In this document: positions 26,331 through 33,856 of the stretch, piece after piece
Numbering within the stretch: the first letter of the stretch is position 1
How the letters are laid out: each line of letters starts with the position of its first letter
Origin: Aldehydirespirator sp965203635
GTDB lineage: Bacteria > Actinomycetota > Acidimicrobiia > Acidimicrobiales > Aldehydirespiratoraceae
Assembly (NCBI GenBank): GCA_965203635.1
Contig: OZ241903.1
Span: forward strand, 1,178,001 to 1,242,000
Direction: 5' to 3'
Length of the DNA: 64,000 nucleotides
The notes under the pieces: generated by a model
Seen by the model: only the letters and a program-made list of their open reading frames with translations
Database searches by the model: none
Told to the model about the DNA's origin: nothing
Made by a program: the position numbers and the translations under genes

Positions 26331-27350
26331 CTACGCCGGGGTTTGGGACTGGTCTAGGCGGACTACTCGCTGGTCGGTGACGACGGCGGTTATGAGCTCG
26401 GCGGGGGTTACGTCGAAGGCAGGGTTGGCGGCGTCGGTGCCGTCGGGGGCGGTGGCTACCCCGGCCAGTGAGACCACCTCGTCGGTGCCCCGGTCCTCGA
26501 TGGCGATGCCGGCGCCGTCGGGGGTGTCGGCATCGACGGTGGACTCGGGCGCGACCACGATGAACGGCACCCCGGCGTGGCGAGCCCCCAACGCCAGCGA
26601 GAACGTGCCGATCTTGTTGGCGGTGTCGCCGTTGGCCGCCACCCGGTCGGCGCCGGTGAGGACCACGTCGGCCTGTCCCCTGGCCAGCATGAACGGACCG
26701 GCCGAGTCGACCAGCAGACGGTGGGGCGCGCCCATCCGGTCGAGCTCCCAGGCGGTGAGCCGGGCGCCCTGCAGCAAGGGGCGGGTCTCCAGGGCCAAAG
26801 CCTCGGCCAGCTGGCCCCGCTCGTGCAGCGTCTGGATCACCGCCAGAGCCGTGCCCCGCTCCACCGCGGCCAGGCCACCGGTATTGCAGATCGTCATGGC
26901 CCGGATATCGGCCCGGCCCACCAAGTCGAGCACTAGGTCGGCGCCGAGGCTGCCCATGGCGTGCGAGGCGGCCAGCTCCTCGTCCCGGATGGCGGCGGCC
27001 TCGGCCAGCACCGCGTCGAAGCCCTCGGGAGCCTTGGCCGCGGCCCGGTCCACCATGCGGGCCAGGTTCACCGCGGTCGGCCGGGCCCGGCGCAGGGAGG
27101 CGACCGCGGCGTCGAACGCCGGGCCGCCGGTGCCGTGGGCCCGCACGGCCAGGGCCACGCCGAAGGCGCCGGCCACGCCGATAGCGGGGGCGCCCCGCAC
27201 CGACAGGCGCTGGATGGCGGCCACCATGTCGGGCACGGTGTCGATGCGCAGCACGGCGTAGGCGGCCGGCAGGACGGTCTGATCGACCATCTCGACCACG
27301 CCGTCCGAGCCTCCGACCCAGTCCAGCGTCCGAACGCTGCCGCCATCCAT
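26331..27350 (-). CDS. mtnA: S-methyl-5-thioribose-1-phosphate isomerase
   Basis: A 339-residue eIF2B-related sugar-phosphate isomerase of methionine salvage that converts methylthioribose-1-phosphate to methylthioribulose-1-phosphate. Signature segments are SVRGAPAIGVAGAFG, the catalytic Cys in ICNTGGLAAVERGTAL, and the catalytic Asp region VVLTGADRVAANGDTANKIG. The IEDRGTDEV segment near the C-terminus is also typical. It is divergent from the MtaD-like deaminase at 27471 across a 12-bp-arm palindrome. With that enzyme and the nucleoside phosphorylase at 31351, it forms a deaminase-type methylthioadenosine salvage route. Confidence 0.93.
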   Translation of the reverse strand: MDGGSVRTLDWVGGSDGVVEMVDQTVLPAAYAVLRIDTVPDMVAAIQRLSVRGAPAIGVAGAFGVALAVRAHGTGGPAFDAAVASLRRARPTAVNLARMVDRAAAKAPEGFDAVLAEAAAIRDEELAASHAMGSLGADLVLDLVGRADIRAMTICNTGGLAAVERGTALAVIQTLHERGQLAEALALETRPLLQGARLTAWELDRMGAPHRLLVDSAGPFMLARGQADVVLTGADRVAANGDTANKIGTFSLALGARHAGVPFIVVAPESTVDADTPDGAGIAIEDRGTDEVVSLAGVATAPDGTDAANPAFDVTPAELITAVVTDQRVVRLDQSQTPA

Positions 27351-27372
27351 GGGCCGTCGAGGCTAGTTGTCC

Positions 27373-27419
27373 AACTTCCGGCGGTGAGGGGCAATAATGG
27401 ATCTTTTCCGCCGGAAGTT
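27373..27419. repeat. Perfect inverted repeat between divergent mtnA and mtaD-like genes
   Basis: AACTTCCGGCGG (27373-27384) and CCGCCGGAAGTT (27408-27419) are perfect complements separated by 23 nt. It lies between two divergent starts and could be an operator, or another member of the dispersed palindrome class seen elsewhere in the window. No T-run follows. Confidence 0.7.
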
Positions 27420-27470
27420 CGTGGCGAGTGGGTTCGGGACGAGAGCCCGCGGCTATCTAGGGTGGGCGCC

Positions 27471-28793
27471 ATGGACCGGTACCTGTGCGACGTGCTCGTC
27501 ACCATGGACGGTCCCGCCGGCGCCGTCCCCGCACCGATCATCGACGGGGCAGTGGACGTGGACGACGACGGGCGGATCGCCTGGTGCGGCCCCGCCTCCG
27601 ACGCGCCCGACCCGGCGCCGGGCACCGCGGTGAGGACTGGCATCCTCATGCCGAGCCTCGTCAACGCCCACTGCCACACGCCGATGGTGCTGCTGCGGGG
27701 CGCGGGCGAGGGGCTGCCGGTGGACCGCTGGCTGCACGAGGTGATGTGGCCCCGCGAATCGAAGCTCACCCCCGGCGACGTGCGGGCCGGGATGCGGCTG
27801 GGAGCGGCCGAACTGCTGGCCAACGGGATCACCACATCGGTCGAGATGTACTTCAGCGGCCAGGCCATGGCCGAGGGCGCCACCGACGCCGGGCTGCGCT
27901 GCCTGGTGACCCCCGGCGTGATCGAGGACCCCGACTTCACCCTGACCGGACCGTGGCCCGACCAGATCGACGAGATGGTGGCCCTCCGGGACCGCTGGGC
28001 CGGAAGCGACCTGATCGACGTGGGAATGGCCGCCCATGCCGCCTACTCGGTGTCGCGGGAATGCCTCACCGCCATCGCCGAGCGGGCCACCGGCGCCGGG
28101 ATGCCGGTGCACATCCATCTGGCCGAGCAGCAATGGGAGGACGCCGCGGTGCGGGAGCGCACCGGCGGGCTGGCCGCACCCGAGTACCTGGAGACGCTCG
28201 GGCTGCTCGACGGCGACGTGATCGCGGCCCACGGCGTGTGGCTGACCCCCGACGACATCGACGTGCTGGCCCGCAACGACACCGCAGTGGTGCACTGCCC
28301 GTGCTCCAACGCCAAGCACGCCTCCGGAGTGGCGCCGGTGACCGACATGCAGGCGGCCGGGCTGCGGCTGGCCATCGGCACCGACGGGCCGGCGTCGCAC
28401 CACCGCCTCGACCTGTTCGAGGAGATGCGCACCGCCATCCGCACGGCTCGCATCCGTTCGGGAGACGCCCAGACGTTCGGGCCGGCCGAGGCGCTGCGGA
28501 TGACCACCGCAGGGGCGGCCGAGGTGATCGGCCAGGGCGGCGATCTGGGTCGGCTGGCGCCGGGGTGCTGGGCCGACATGATGGCGCTGTCGGCGTCGGA
28601 GCCGGCGCTGCACCCGGTGATCGAGGCCGAGGACGACCCGCTGTCGAGGATCGTGTGGTCGGGATCGCCCGGCGCCGTCAGCGCAGTGTGGGTGGCCGGC
28701 CGCAAAGTGGTCGACCACGGCCGGGTGCTCACCCTGGACGTGGCCGAAGCAGTAGCCGAAACCCAAACCCGAGCCCGAAGACTGGCCCAGTGA
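27471..28793 (+). CDS. Amidohydrolase, MTA/SAH deaminase (MtaD-like)
   Basis: A 440-residue metal-dependent deaminase of the TrzN/AtzA-MtaD subgroup. Metal and catalytic motifs are in order: PSLVNAHCHTPMVLLRG (HxH), HIHLAEQ, AAHGVWL, HCPCSNAKHASG and LAIGTDGPASHH. The expected reaction is deamination of 5'-methylthioadenosine or S-adenosylhomocysteine to the inosine form. The context, with mtnA divergent and a purine nucleoside phosphorylase downstream, favours methylthioadenosine. The ATG at 27471 gives the canonical MDxYLCDVLV start. Its stop overlaps the next GTG by 4 bp (GTGA). Confidence 0.85.
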   Translation: MDRYLCDVLVTMDGPAGAVPAPIIDGAVDVDDDGRIAWCGPASDAPDPAPGTAVRTGILMPSLVNAHCHTPMVLLRGAGEGLPVDRWLHEVMWPRESKLTPGDVRAGMRLGAAELLANGITTSVEMYFSGQAMAEGATDAGLRCLVTPGVIEDPDFTLTGPWPDQIDEMVALRDRWAGSDLIDVGMAAHAAYSVSRECLTAIAERATGAGMPVHIHLAEQQWEDAAVRERTGGLAAPEYLETLGLLDGDVIAAHGVWLTPDDIDVLARNDTAVVHCPCSNAKHASGVAPVTDMQAAGLRLAIGTDGPASHHRLDLFEEMRTAIRTARIRSGDAQTFGPAEALRMTTAGAAEVIGQGGDLGRLAPGCWADMMALSASEPALHPVIEAEDDPLSRIVWSGSPGAVSAVWVAGRKVVDHGRVLTLDVAEAVAETQTRARRLAQ

Positions 28794-29242
28794 ACGCCGA
28801 CGAAGTGATCGAGCTGCTGGGGCTGGAGCCCCTGGAGGACGAGGGCGGGATGCTGGCCCTCACATGGCGCGACGAACAGTCGTCGGCCATCTACTACCTG
28901 ATGCGACCGGGAGACTTCTCGGCCCTGCACCGGCTGTCCGGGCCGGAGCTGTGGCACCACTACGCGGGGGCACCCGTCGAGATGCTGCTGCTGGAGCCGG
29001 GCGGAGCGGTGAGGCGGCCGATGCTGGGCGACGATCTGGCCCGCGGCCAGCGCCCGATGGTGGCCGTGCCCGCCGGAGTGTGGATGGCGGCGACCACCAC
29101 CGGCGACTGGTCGCTGACCGGCGCCACCCTGGCCCCGCCCTACGACCCCGACGGCTTCGAACTGGGCCTGGCCGACGAGCTGACCGAGGCCTACCCCGAA
29201 GCCACCGCCGACATCGCCCGCTTCACCCGGAGACCGGCGTGA
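28790..29242 (+). CDS. Cupin_5 (DUF985) protein
   Basis: A 150-residue cupin of the DUF985/YML079w-like family. Conserved motifs are EDEGGMLALTWR, SSAIYYLMRPGDFSALHRL, ELWHHYAGAPVEMLLLEP and VPAGVWMAATTTGDWSL, ending with PPYDPDGFELG. Proteins of this fold bind small ligands; no reaction is established. GTG 28790 overlaps the deaminase stop (GTGA), so translation is coupled. Its own stop (29240-29242) overlaps the first of two inserted mini-ORFs before the next gene. Confidence 0.85.
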   Translation: MNADEVIELLGLEPLEDEGGMLALTWRDEQSSAIYYLMRPGDFSALHRLSGPELWHHYAGAPVEMLLLEPGGAVRRPMLGDDLARGQRPMVAVPAGVWMAATTTGDWSLTGATLAPPYDPDGFELGLADELTEAYPEATADIARFTRRPA

Positions 29243-29395
29243 CCGACCTGCCGACGCCCGACAAGACAACCCGATCCGGCAGAACCCGCCCCACCCGGAG
29301 GCCGGCGTGACCGACCTACCGACGCCCGACAAGACAATCCGATCCGGCAGAACCCGCCCCACCCGGAGGCCGGCGTGACCGACCTGCCGACGCCC
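29224..29395 (+). repeat. 68-bp tandem repeat with two coupled mini-ORFs
   Basis: Units beginning CACCCGGAG start at 29224, 29292 and 29360 (the third is partial). Each holds GCGTGACCGACCTGCCGACG, i.e. a stop/start overlap GTGA and the first codons MTDLPTP. This creates mini-ORFs at 29239-29310 and 29307-29378, both 23 residues (MTDLPTPDKTTRSGRTRPTR and so on). Each starts on the previous stop (GTGA) and ends on the next start. The third copy supplies the real start of the SDR gene. The DNA is a duplication of the gene junction; whether the mini-peptides are made or matter is unknown. Confidence 0.9.
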
Positions 29396-30130
29396 AGCGA
29401 GATGATCCGGCTGGACGGGCGGGTGATCGTGGTCACCGGTGCGGGCGGCAGTATCGGCGGCGGGATCGCCCGCCGGTTAGACGCCGCAGGGGCGACGGTG
29501 GTGGCCCACACCCGCACCTCGCCGGTCGAGCATCTCGGCGCCGACGGAGCGGTTACCGCCGACCTGACCGAACCCGGCGCGGCCGAGCGGATCGTCCAGG
29601 CCGCGCTGGACCAGGGGCGCATCGACGGGCTGGTCAACAACGCCGGCATCCAGCCCGTCGTCCACTTCACCGATATGAGCGACGACCAGTGGACCGAGAT
29701 GATCGACACCAACCTCACCGCCGCCCACCGGCTGACCGCGGCCGCGGCCGAAGCCATGCGGACCCAGGGCACAGGCGGGTCGATCGTGCACGTGGCGTCC
29801 ATCGAAGGACGCCAGCCCACCGACTTCCACGGCCACTACGCCACCGCCAAAGCCGGGCTGATCATGCACGCGAGAGCCGCGGCCGGCGCCCTGGGACCCC
29901 ACGGCATCAGAGTCAACAGCGTGTCGCCAGGGCTGATCGACCGGCCCGGCCTGGCCGACGACTGGCCCGAGGGCGTGGAACGGTGGCACGCAGCCGCACC
30001 GCTGGGCCGGATGGGCACCCCCGAGGACGTCGGCGACGCCTGCGTGTTCCTGTGCTCCGACCTGGCCCGGTGGATCACCGGCGCCGACCTGGTAGTCGAC
30101 GGCGGCGTCCTAACCCGCCCCACCTGGTGA
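29375..30130 (+). CDS. Short-chain dehydrogenase/reductase (SDR)
   Basis: A 251-residue SDR. The cofactor motif is VVTGAGGSIGGGIARRL, NNAG is present (LVNNAGIQP), the catalytic Ser lies in IVHVASIEG and YxxxK is YATAK, with IRVNSVSPGLIDRPG after it. The C-terminal LGRMGTPEDVGDACVFLCSD and ADLVVDGGV are typical of classical 250-residue oxidoreductases such as 3-oxoacyl-ACP-reductase-like enzymes. The substrate is not predictable. GTG 29375 is the start preserved in the third repeat copy. It is the last gene of the mtaD-like operon. Confidence 0.88.
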   Translation: MTDLPTPSEMIRLDGRVIVVTGAGGSIGGGIARRLDAAGATVVAHTRTSPVEHLGADGAVTADLTEPGAAERIVQAALDQGRIDGLVNNAGIQPVVHFTDMSDDQWTEMIDTNLTAAHRLTAAAAEAMRTQGTGGSIVHVASIEGRQPTDFHGHYATAKAGLIMHARAAAGALGPHGIRVNSVSPGLIDRPGLADDWPEGVERWHAAAPLGRMGTPEDVGDACVFLCSDLARWITGADLVVDGGVLTRPTW

Positions 30131-30177
30131 CGACAGTCGTCTCTTTCTTGACCTAGACCTCCCCTGCGGTGAGAGAC

Positions 30178-30206
30178 CTCTTGGTTACGATGGTCGTCAC
30201 CAAGAG
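30178..30206 (+). promoter_or_regulatory. Inverted-repeat operator of the DUF433/VapC45-like module
   Basis: CTCTTGGT (30178-30185) and ACCAAGAG (30199-30206) are perfect complements with a 13-nt spacer, just upstream of the antitoxin gene. Autoregulatory operators of this form are usual for toxin-antitoxin pairs. Confidence 0.55.
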
Positions 30207-30233
30207 TCCGGCCATTCACCACGGAGGGATGTC

Positions 30234-30938
30234 ATCGAGGACGAGCGATTCACCCGACGGCTCTACACAGTCTCAGGAGCGGCGCGTCTAGTGGGCATGA
30301 GCCCGTCGACCCTGCGCACCTGGTCGCACGGCTACACAAGAGCCTTCAGGGACCGACCACCCGTCTCACAAGGACCCGTCATCACCTCGCTGAACGGCGC
30401 TTCTCACGATTCACGATCAATTCCCTTCGTCGGACTCGTAGAAGCAACGGTCGTGCAGGCGTTTCGCAACACGGGTTTGCCCATGCAGCGAATCCGCAAG
30501 GCGCTTGAAGTCCTCGCGAGCGAGGGCGAACTCCAACATGCTCTGGCCTCTCGCCAGTTGTACAGCGACGGCGCGAACGTGCTGTACGACTACGCCCAGA
30601 AGCACCACGACAAGCAACTCAGGCTGCTGACGGTGGTTCAAACCGGCCAGCGGGTGTTCCACGAAGTCATCGACGAGTACCTGACCCGCATCACCTTCGG
30701 CGACCAATGGGCGACCGAGCTCGTTCTTCCGGTGACCGAAAGGCGCCTGTTGCGAGTGTTGCCCGACGTTGCGGGCGGCGACGCTCTCTTCATGCGCGGC
30801 GGTGCACCGCTATCGGCCGTGCGGTCACGTGTTCTCGGAGGTGAACCGTTGAGATCCATCGCTGCCGACTTTGGGACGCCGGCTGAAGACATGAGGGAAG
30901 CTCTTTGTGCCATCTGGCCGCAGAAGGCAGCAGCCTGA
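30234..30938 (+). CDS. DUF433-family antitoxin with MerR-like N-terminus
   Basis: The frame encodes ERFTRRLYTVSGAARLVGMS and PSTLRTWSHGYTRAF, a MerR-like helix-turn-helix, then a conserved middle (FVGLVEATVVQAFRNTGLPM; HALASRQLYSDGANVLYDYA; NGQRVF-like TGQRVFHEVIDEYL) and a C-terminal DUF433 domain (RGGAPLSAVRSRVLGGEPLR). This matches antitoxins paired with VapC45-like PIN toxins. No ATG, GTG or TTG precedes the helix-turn-helix in this frame. GGAGGG at 30223-30228 points to initiation near 30231-30237, perhaps at ATC 30234, or a one-base indel has displaced the ATG at 30229. GTG 30288 would remove the DNA-binding helix. Confidence 0.72.
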   Translation: MEDERFTRRLYTVSGAARLVGMSPSTLRTWSHGYTRAFRDRPPVSQGPVITSLNGASHDSRSIPFVGLVEATVVQAFRNTGLPMQRIRKALEVLASEGELQHALASRQLYSDGANVLYDYAQKHHDKQLRLLTVVQTGQRVFHEVIDEYLTRITFGDQWATELVLPVTERRLLRVLPDVAGGDALFMRGGAPLSAVRSRVLGGEPLRSIAADFGTPAEDMREALCAIWPQKAAA

Positions 30939-31335
30939 CGCACCACCCCCAGTCTTCTTTCTGGACCGAGGACTGGGACGCCATCTGATCGCCGAAGCGA
31001 TCCGCGCCCAAGGCTACGAAGCGCTGCCGATGGCAGACGTGTACCCGGACGGCACCGATCAACGAATCTCCGATCCGGAATGGATCAAGAGAGCCGACAC
31101 CGAGGGTTGGGTCGCGTTGACCAAGGATCCTTCCATCATCCGCGACCACCGTGACGTGATGGCTGAGACGAAGTTGCGCGTGTTCGCGTTCAACAACGCG
31201 AACCTCACCGGATCCGAGATGGTTGCCCGTCTCGAGATCAACTTCAACCGAATACTGCAGAGGTCGAGGAAGCCTGGACCTTACCTGTGGGTAATCACGC
31301 CGGATGGCCTCCAACGTCGGTGGCCAAAGGCCTGA
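30907..31335 (+). CDS. VapC45-like PIN-domain toxin
   Basis: A 142-codon frame overlapping the antitoxin by 32 bp. The core VFFLDRGLGRHLIAEAIRAQ carries the first PIN acidic residue, DPEWIKRADTEGWVALTKD the second group, and the tail IIRDHRDVM, then VFAFNNANLTGSEMVARLE, matches VapC45-type PIN-like proteins. Such toxins are expected to be RNases restrained by the partner. GTG 30907 is the only start in frame; the first ten residues are likely non-conserved. Coupling with the upstream DUF433 gene is typical of the family. Confidence 0.8.
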   Translation: MPSGRRRQQPDAPPPVFFLDRGLGRHLIAEAIRAQGYEALPMADVYPDGTDQRISDPEWIKRADTEGWVALTKDPSIIRDHRDVMAETKLRVFAFNNANLTGSEMVARLEINFNRILQRSRKPGPYLWVITPDGLQRRWPKA

Positions 31336-31350
31336 CGAGCGGAGGAACCT

Positions 31351-32175
31351 ATGACCGATTTGTATGAGCGGCTGCAGGCGGCGGCTGGGGTGCTGGCCGA
31401 GCGGACCGGGTGCGAGCGGCACGACGTGTGCGTGGTGCTGGGATCGGGGCTGGGCGGCTACCCCGACCGGATCAGCGACAAGGTGGCGGTGTCATACCGG
31501 GACCTGCCCGGGTTCCCCATCCCCACCGCGATCGGCCACGCCGGCACCGCCTACTCGGCGCAGATGGGCGGCAACCGGGTGCTGATGCTGTCGGGGCGGG
31601 CCCACGCCTACGAAGGCCACGACCCCGAAGCCATCACGTTCGCGGTGCGGACCGCGGTCACGGCCGGATGCCGGGTGGTGGTGCTCACCAACGCGGCCGG
31701 CGCCTGCGGCGAGGGCATGGCCGCCGGCGACCTGGCCGTCATCACCGACCACGTGAACCTGGCCGGGATCAGCGCGCTGGCCGGCCCCAACGACGAGCGC
31801 CTCGGACCCCGCTTCACCGACATGACCGACGTCTACACGCCCGAGCTGCAGGCCAAGGCCCACGCGGCCGCGGCCCGGCTGGGGCAGACACTGCGGGAGG
31901 GCGTCTACTTCTGGTTCCACGGCCCGATGTTCGAGACCCCGGCCGAGATCCGCCTGGCCCAGGCGCTGGGCGGATCCATGGTGGGAATGTCGACGGTCCC
32001 CGAGGCCACCGCGGCCCGCCACATGGGCGCTCAGGTGCTCGGCATCTCGCTGTGCACCAACCTGGCCGCCGGCATCTCCGACCAGCCCCTGTCGCACACC
32101 GAGGTCATCGAAACCGCAGCCGCCGCCACCGAACGCTTCAGCGCCCTCTTCGACGAGCTCCTGCCAACGCTGTAG
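31351..32175 (+). CDS. punA: Purine nucleoside phosphorylase
   Basis: A 274-residue trimeric-type (family II) purine nucleoside phosphorylase. Motifs: VVLGSGLGGYPDRI for phosphate binding, the SGRAHAYEGHD segment with catalytic His, VLTNAAGACGEGM, FHGPMFETPAEIRLAQALG and VGMSTVPEATAARHMG, and LCTNLAAGISDQPLSH near the end. It phosphorolyses inosine/guanosine-type nucleosides and, in this context, could act on methylthioinosine from the MtaD-like deaminase to yield methylthioribose-1-phosphate for MtnA. The start is ATG 31351 with GGAGG just upstream. Convergent with the Fic gene. Confidence 0.92.
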   Translation: MTDLYERLQAAAGVLAERTGCERHDVCVVLGSGLGGYPDRISDKVAVSYRDLPGFPIPTAIGHAGTAYSAQMGGNRVLMLSGRAHAYEGHDPEAITFAVRTAVTAGCRVVVLTNAAGACGEGMAAGDLAVITDHVNLAGISALAGPNDERLGPRFTDMTDVYTPELQAKAHAAAARLGQTLREGVYFWFHGPMFETPAEIRLAQALGGSMVGMSTVPEATAARHMGAQVLGISLCTNLAAGISDQPLSHTEVIETAAAATERFSALFDELLPTL

Positions 32176-32206
32176 GCGCTGTTGCTTCGACAGAGCCCGG
32201 ATCAAC

Positions 32207-32322
32207 TACTAATCTAGTATAAATTAGTACAGATTAGTATTCCACTGGTGTCATTTCGCGATAGACACCACAGACACGAAGTACTAACTTAGTATAACTT
32301 AGTACTGTTTAGTACACAGTAG
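32207..32322. repeat. TTAGTA-type short repeats and hairpin 3' of fic
   Basis: Between convergent punA and fic, copies of the TTAGTA motif and its complement appear in two clusters: 32207-32240 (ACTAATCTAGTATAAATTAG followed by TACAGATTAGTAT) and 32280-32322 (TACTAACTTAGTATAACTTA followed by GTACTGTTTAGTAC). The second cluster overlaps the fic stop codon. Between them TGGTGTC (32246-32252) and GACACCA (32264-32270) form a hairpin that may end transcription from both sides. The same motif forms an inverted repeat upstream of fic (33713-33735). Confidence 0.7.
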
Positions 32323-33676
32323 ATTGGCTGCCATCTGAGAGGCCGCGGATTCGATCCTCTAGCCCATCAACTGGACAGAACTCGAACGTTCGCCCTACTT
32401 GCTCCTTCTTGAGAAGGCCGAGGGCCTCCAGGCCCAGCAGGTCCGTACGAGCGGACTGATACGCCACGCGATGCAGGCGCTTCTGTCCTGCGAAGGTGAA
32501 GAACGTGTCGGGATTCCGCAGCGCGTCGCTAAGGATGGCGAGTTGGCGGTGATTCAATCCAGGAACGCCGCGCATGGCCCGCTCGACCTGCGCTATCTCG
32601 TCGCTCTTTCGAGTGAGATACTGCCGAAGGCCCTCGATCGCCTTCCTGATGATCTCAAGTTGGTAGACGACGAAGTAGGTGACGTCGTTGGAGTCAGTCT
32701 CCGTGTATAGGTACGACCGCGCGTACTTGGCAGGTGCCTGGCGCAGGATGGTAGAGATCGAGATGTACTCGGCCAGCCAGTATCCAGACCTCAGCATCGA
32801 CCAGTAGAAGAGCACCCGAGCGGTCCGCCCGTTGCCGTCGACGAAGGGGTGGTCATAGCCGATCCAGAAGTGGATCAGCACGGCCTGGACGACAGGGTGC
32901 AGGAACCCCTCTCCCGTGTCTCCGTTGGCGAAGCCGCACAACTGCTCCAGCCGCGACGGCAGCTCTTCAGCCGGTGGAGGGCGATGCAGAACTTGGCCAT
33001 CGCTCCACACGATCTCGATCCGCTCCTCCGGCTTGCGGAGTCGGCCTGCTTCAGACTCGTCCTCGAGTGTCCCATCGGTAACGATCCGGTGCAGTTCCAA
33101 GACATGATCCGGGGTCAAAGGATCGTTAGAGCTCGCGAGTTCTTCGGCTGCCTGCATAGCGAGATAGTTGTTGAGAACCATGCGCTCACTCGTGTCGCGT
33201 GGTTTGCGACCGGTCCGCAGAAGCTCCTTGGCAACCCGGCGGGTCGTCGCAGCGCCCTCGAGCAGACTGGAGGTAATGGCCTCTTCGACCAGCGACGAGA
33301 CCAGGTATCGGCCACTCGAAGCGACGTTGGAGACAATCTCCTCGGTCTTAAGACGGCCGCTGGCCTGCTGGTCGATGCGGTGGACCATCTCTTGGATCGG
33401 GTCGATGTTGGTGAACCGGAAGGGATTGCCGTCGATGCCGGTGAAGGGCAGCGTCCGGGCGCTGTTAGCCCGGCTCGTGGCGGTGCCGAACCACCACTCA
33501 TTGAGCGTGAGCCCGTCGGGCGGCTGTCGGTGCCGCATCTGGTCCCAATGCAGGTAGCGGCCCTTGCCATCAACGGGACGGCCGCTGGCGAGGATGTGGA
33601 GCAGACGCCCGTGACCGTCGTGAGCGATGTCGCGAGACAGGTCCGTTATGTCGGGCGGCGGCAGAGGCTTCTTCAT
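32309..33676 (-). CDS. Fic-family AMPylase-like protein, class II
   Basis: A 455-residue Fic protein. The active-site loop is HPFVDGNGRTAR, the canonical HxFx(D/E)GNGR, so nucleotidyl transfer (usually AMPylation) is expected. An N-terminal inhibitory motif (S/T)xxxE(G/N) is present as ITSSLLEGA, marking a class II, self-inhibited Fic. A C-terminal winged-helix domain (about residues 380-450; LNHRQLAILSDAL and ARTDLLGLEALGLLKKE) suggests DNA binding. ATG 33676 is chosen for its GGAGG at good spacing; the open frame continues to 33775. TACTAAT/ATTAGTA inverted repeats upstream and repeated TTAGTA motifs downstream may be its operators. Confidence 0.9.
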   Translation of the reverse strand: MKKPLPPPDITDLSRDIAHDGHGRLLHILASGRPVDGKGRYLHWDQMRHRQPPDGLTLNEWWFGTATSRANSARTLPFTGIDGNPFRFTNIDPIQEMVHRIDQQASGRLKTEEIVSNVASSGRYLVSSLVEEAITSSLLEGAATTRRVAKELLRTGRKPRDTSERMVLNNYLAMQAAEELASSNDPLTPDHVLELHRIVTDGTLEDESEAGRLRKPEERIEIVWSDGQVLHRPPPAEELPSRLEQLCGFANGDTGEGFLHPVVQAVLIHFWIGYDHPFVDGNGRTARVLFYWSMLRSGYWLAEYISISTILRQAPAKYARSYLYTETDSNDVTYFVVYQLEIIRKAIEGLRQYLTRKSDEIAQVERAMRGVPGLNHRQLAILSDALRNPDTFFTFAGQKRLHRVAYQSARTDLLGLEALGLLKKEQVGRTFEFCPVDGLEDRIRGLSDGSQSTVY

Positions 33677-33712
33677 GCTGGCGTCCTCCGATGCACCCTG
33701 CGGCGCGGTTAC

Positions 33713-33735
33713 TACTAATCTTGCCTGAATTAGTA
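33713..33735 (-). promoter_or_regulatory. TACTAAT/ATTAGTA operator upstream of fic
   Basis: TACTAAT (33713-33719) and ATTAGTA (33729-33735) form a perfect 7-bp inverted repeat with a 9-nt spacer, 37 bp upstream of the fic start and in the only AT-rich patch there. The same half-site recurs at the 3' end of fic. Confidence 0.55.
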
Positions 33736-33774
33736 ATAGACTGCAACTGTCCCCAGATCCCCGGCCGTCCATCA

Positions 33775-33827
33775 CGAAATTGATGCGGATTTTGTGCCCT
33801 ATAGGTCAGAAACTCGCATCAATTTCG
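33775..33827. repeat. Dispersed palindrome, family A copy 2
   Basis: CGAAATTGATGCG (33775-33787) and CGCATCAATTTCG (33815-33827) are perfect complements around CCCTATAGG. The first copy is at 172-223. It lies between two minus-strand genes. Confidence 0.8.
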
Positions 33828-33856
33828 GGGGGAGGGGTCGGGGGGGGGTGGGGCGG

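Noticed and set aside
30231..30290. Using GTG 30288 as the antitoxin start
   Set aside because: It would delete the helix-turn-helix segment that is conserved in the family and clearly encoded upstream, and it has no ribosome-binding site.
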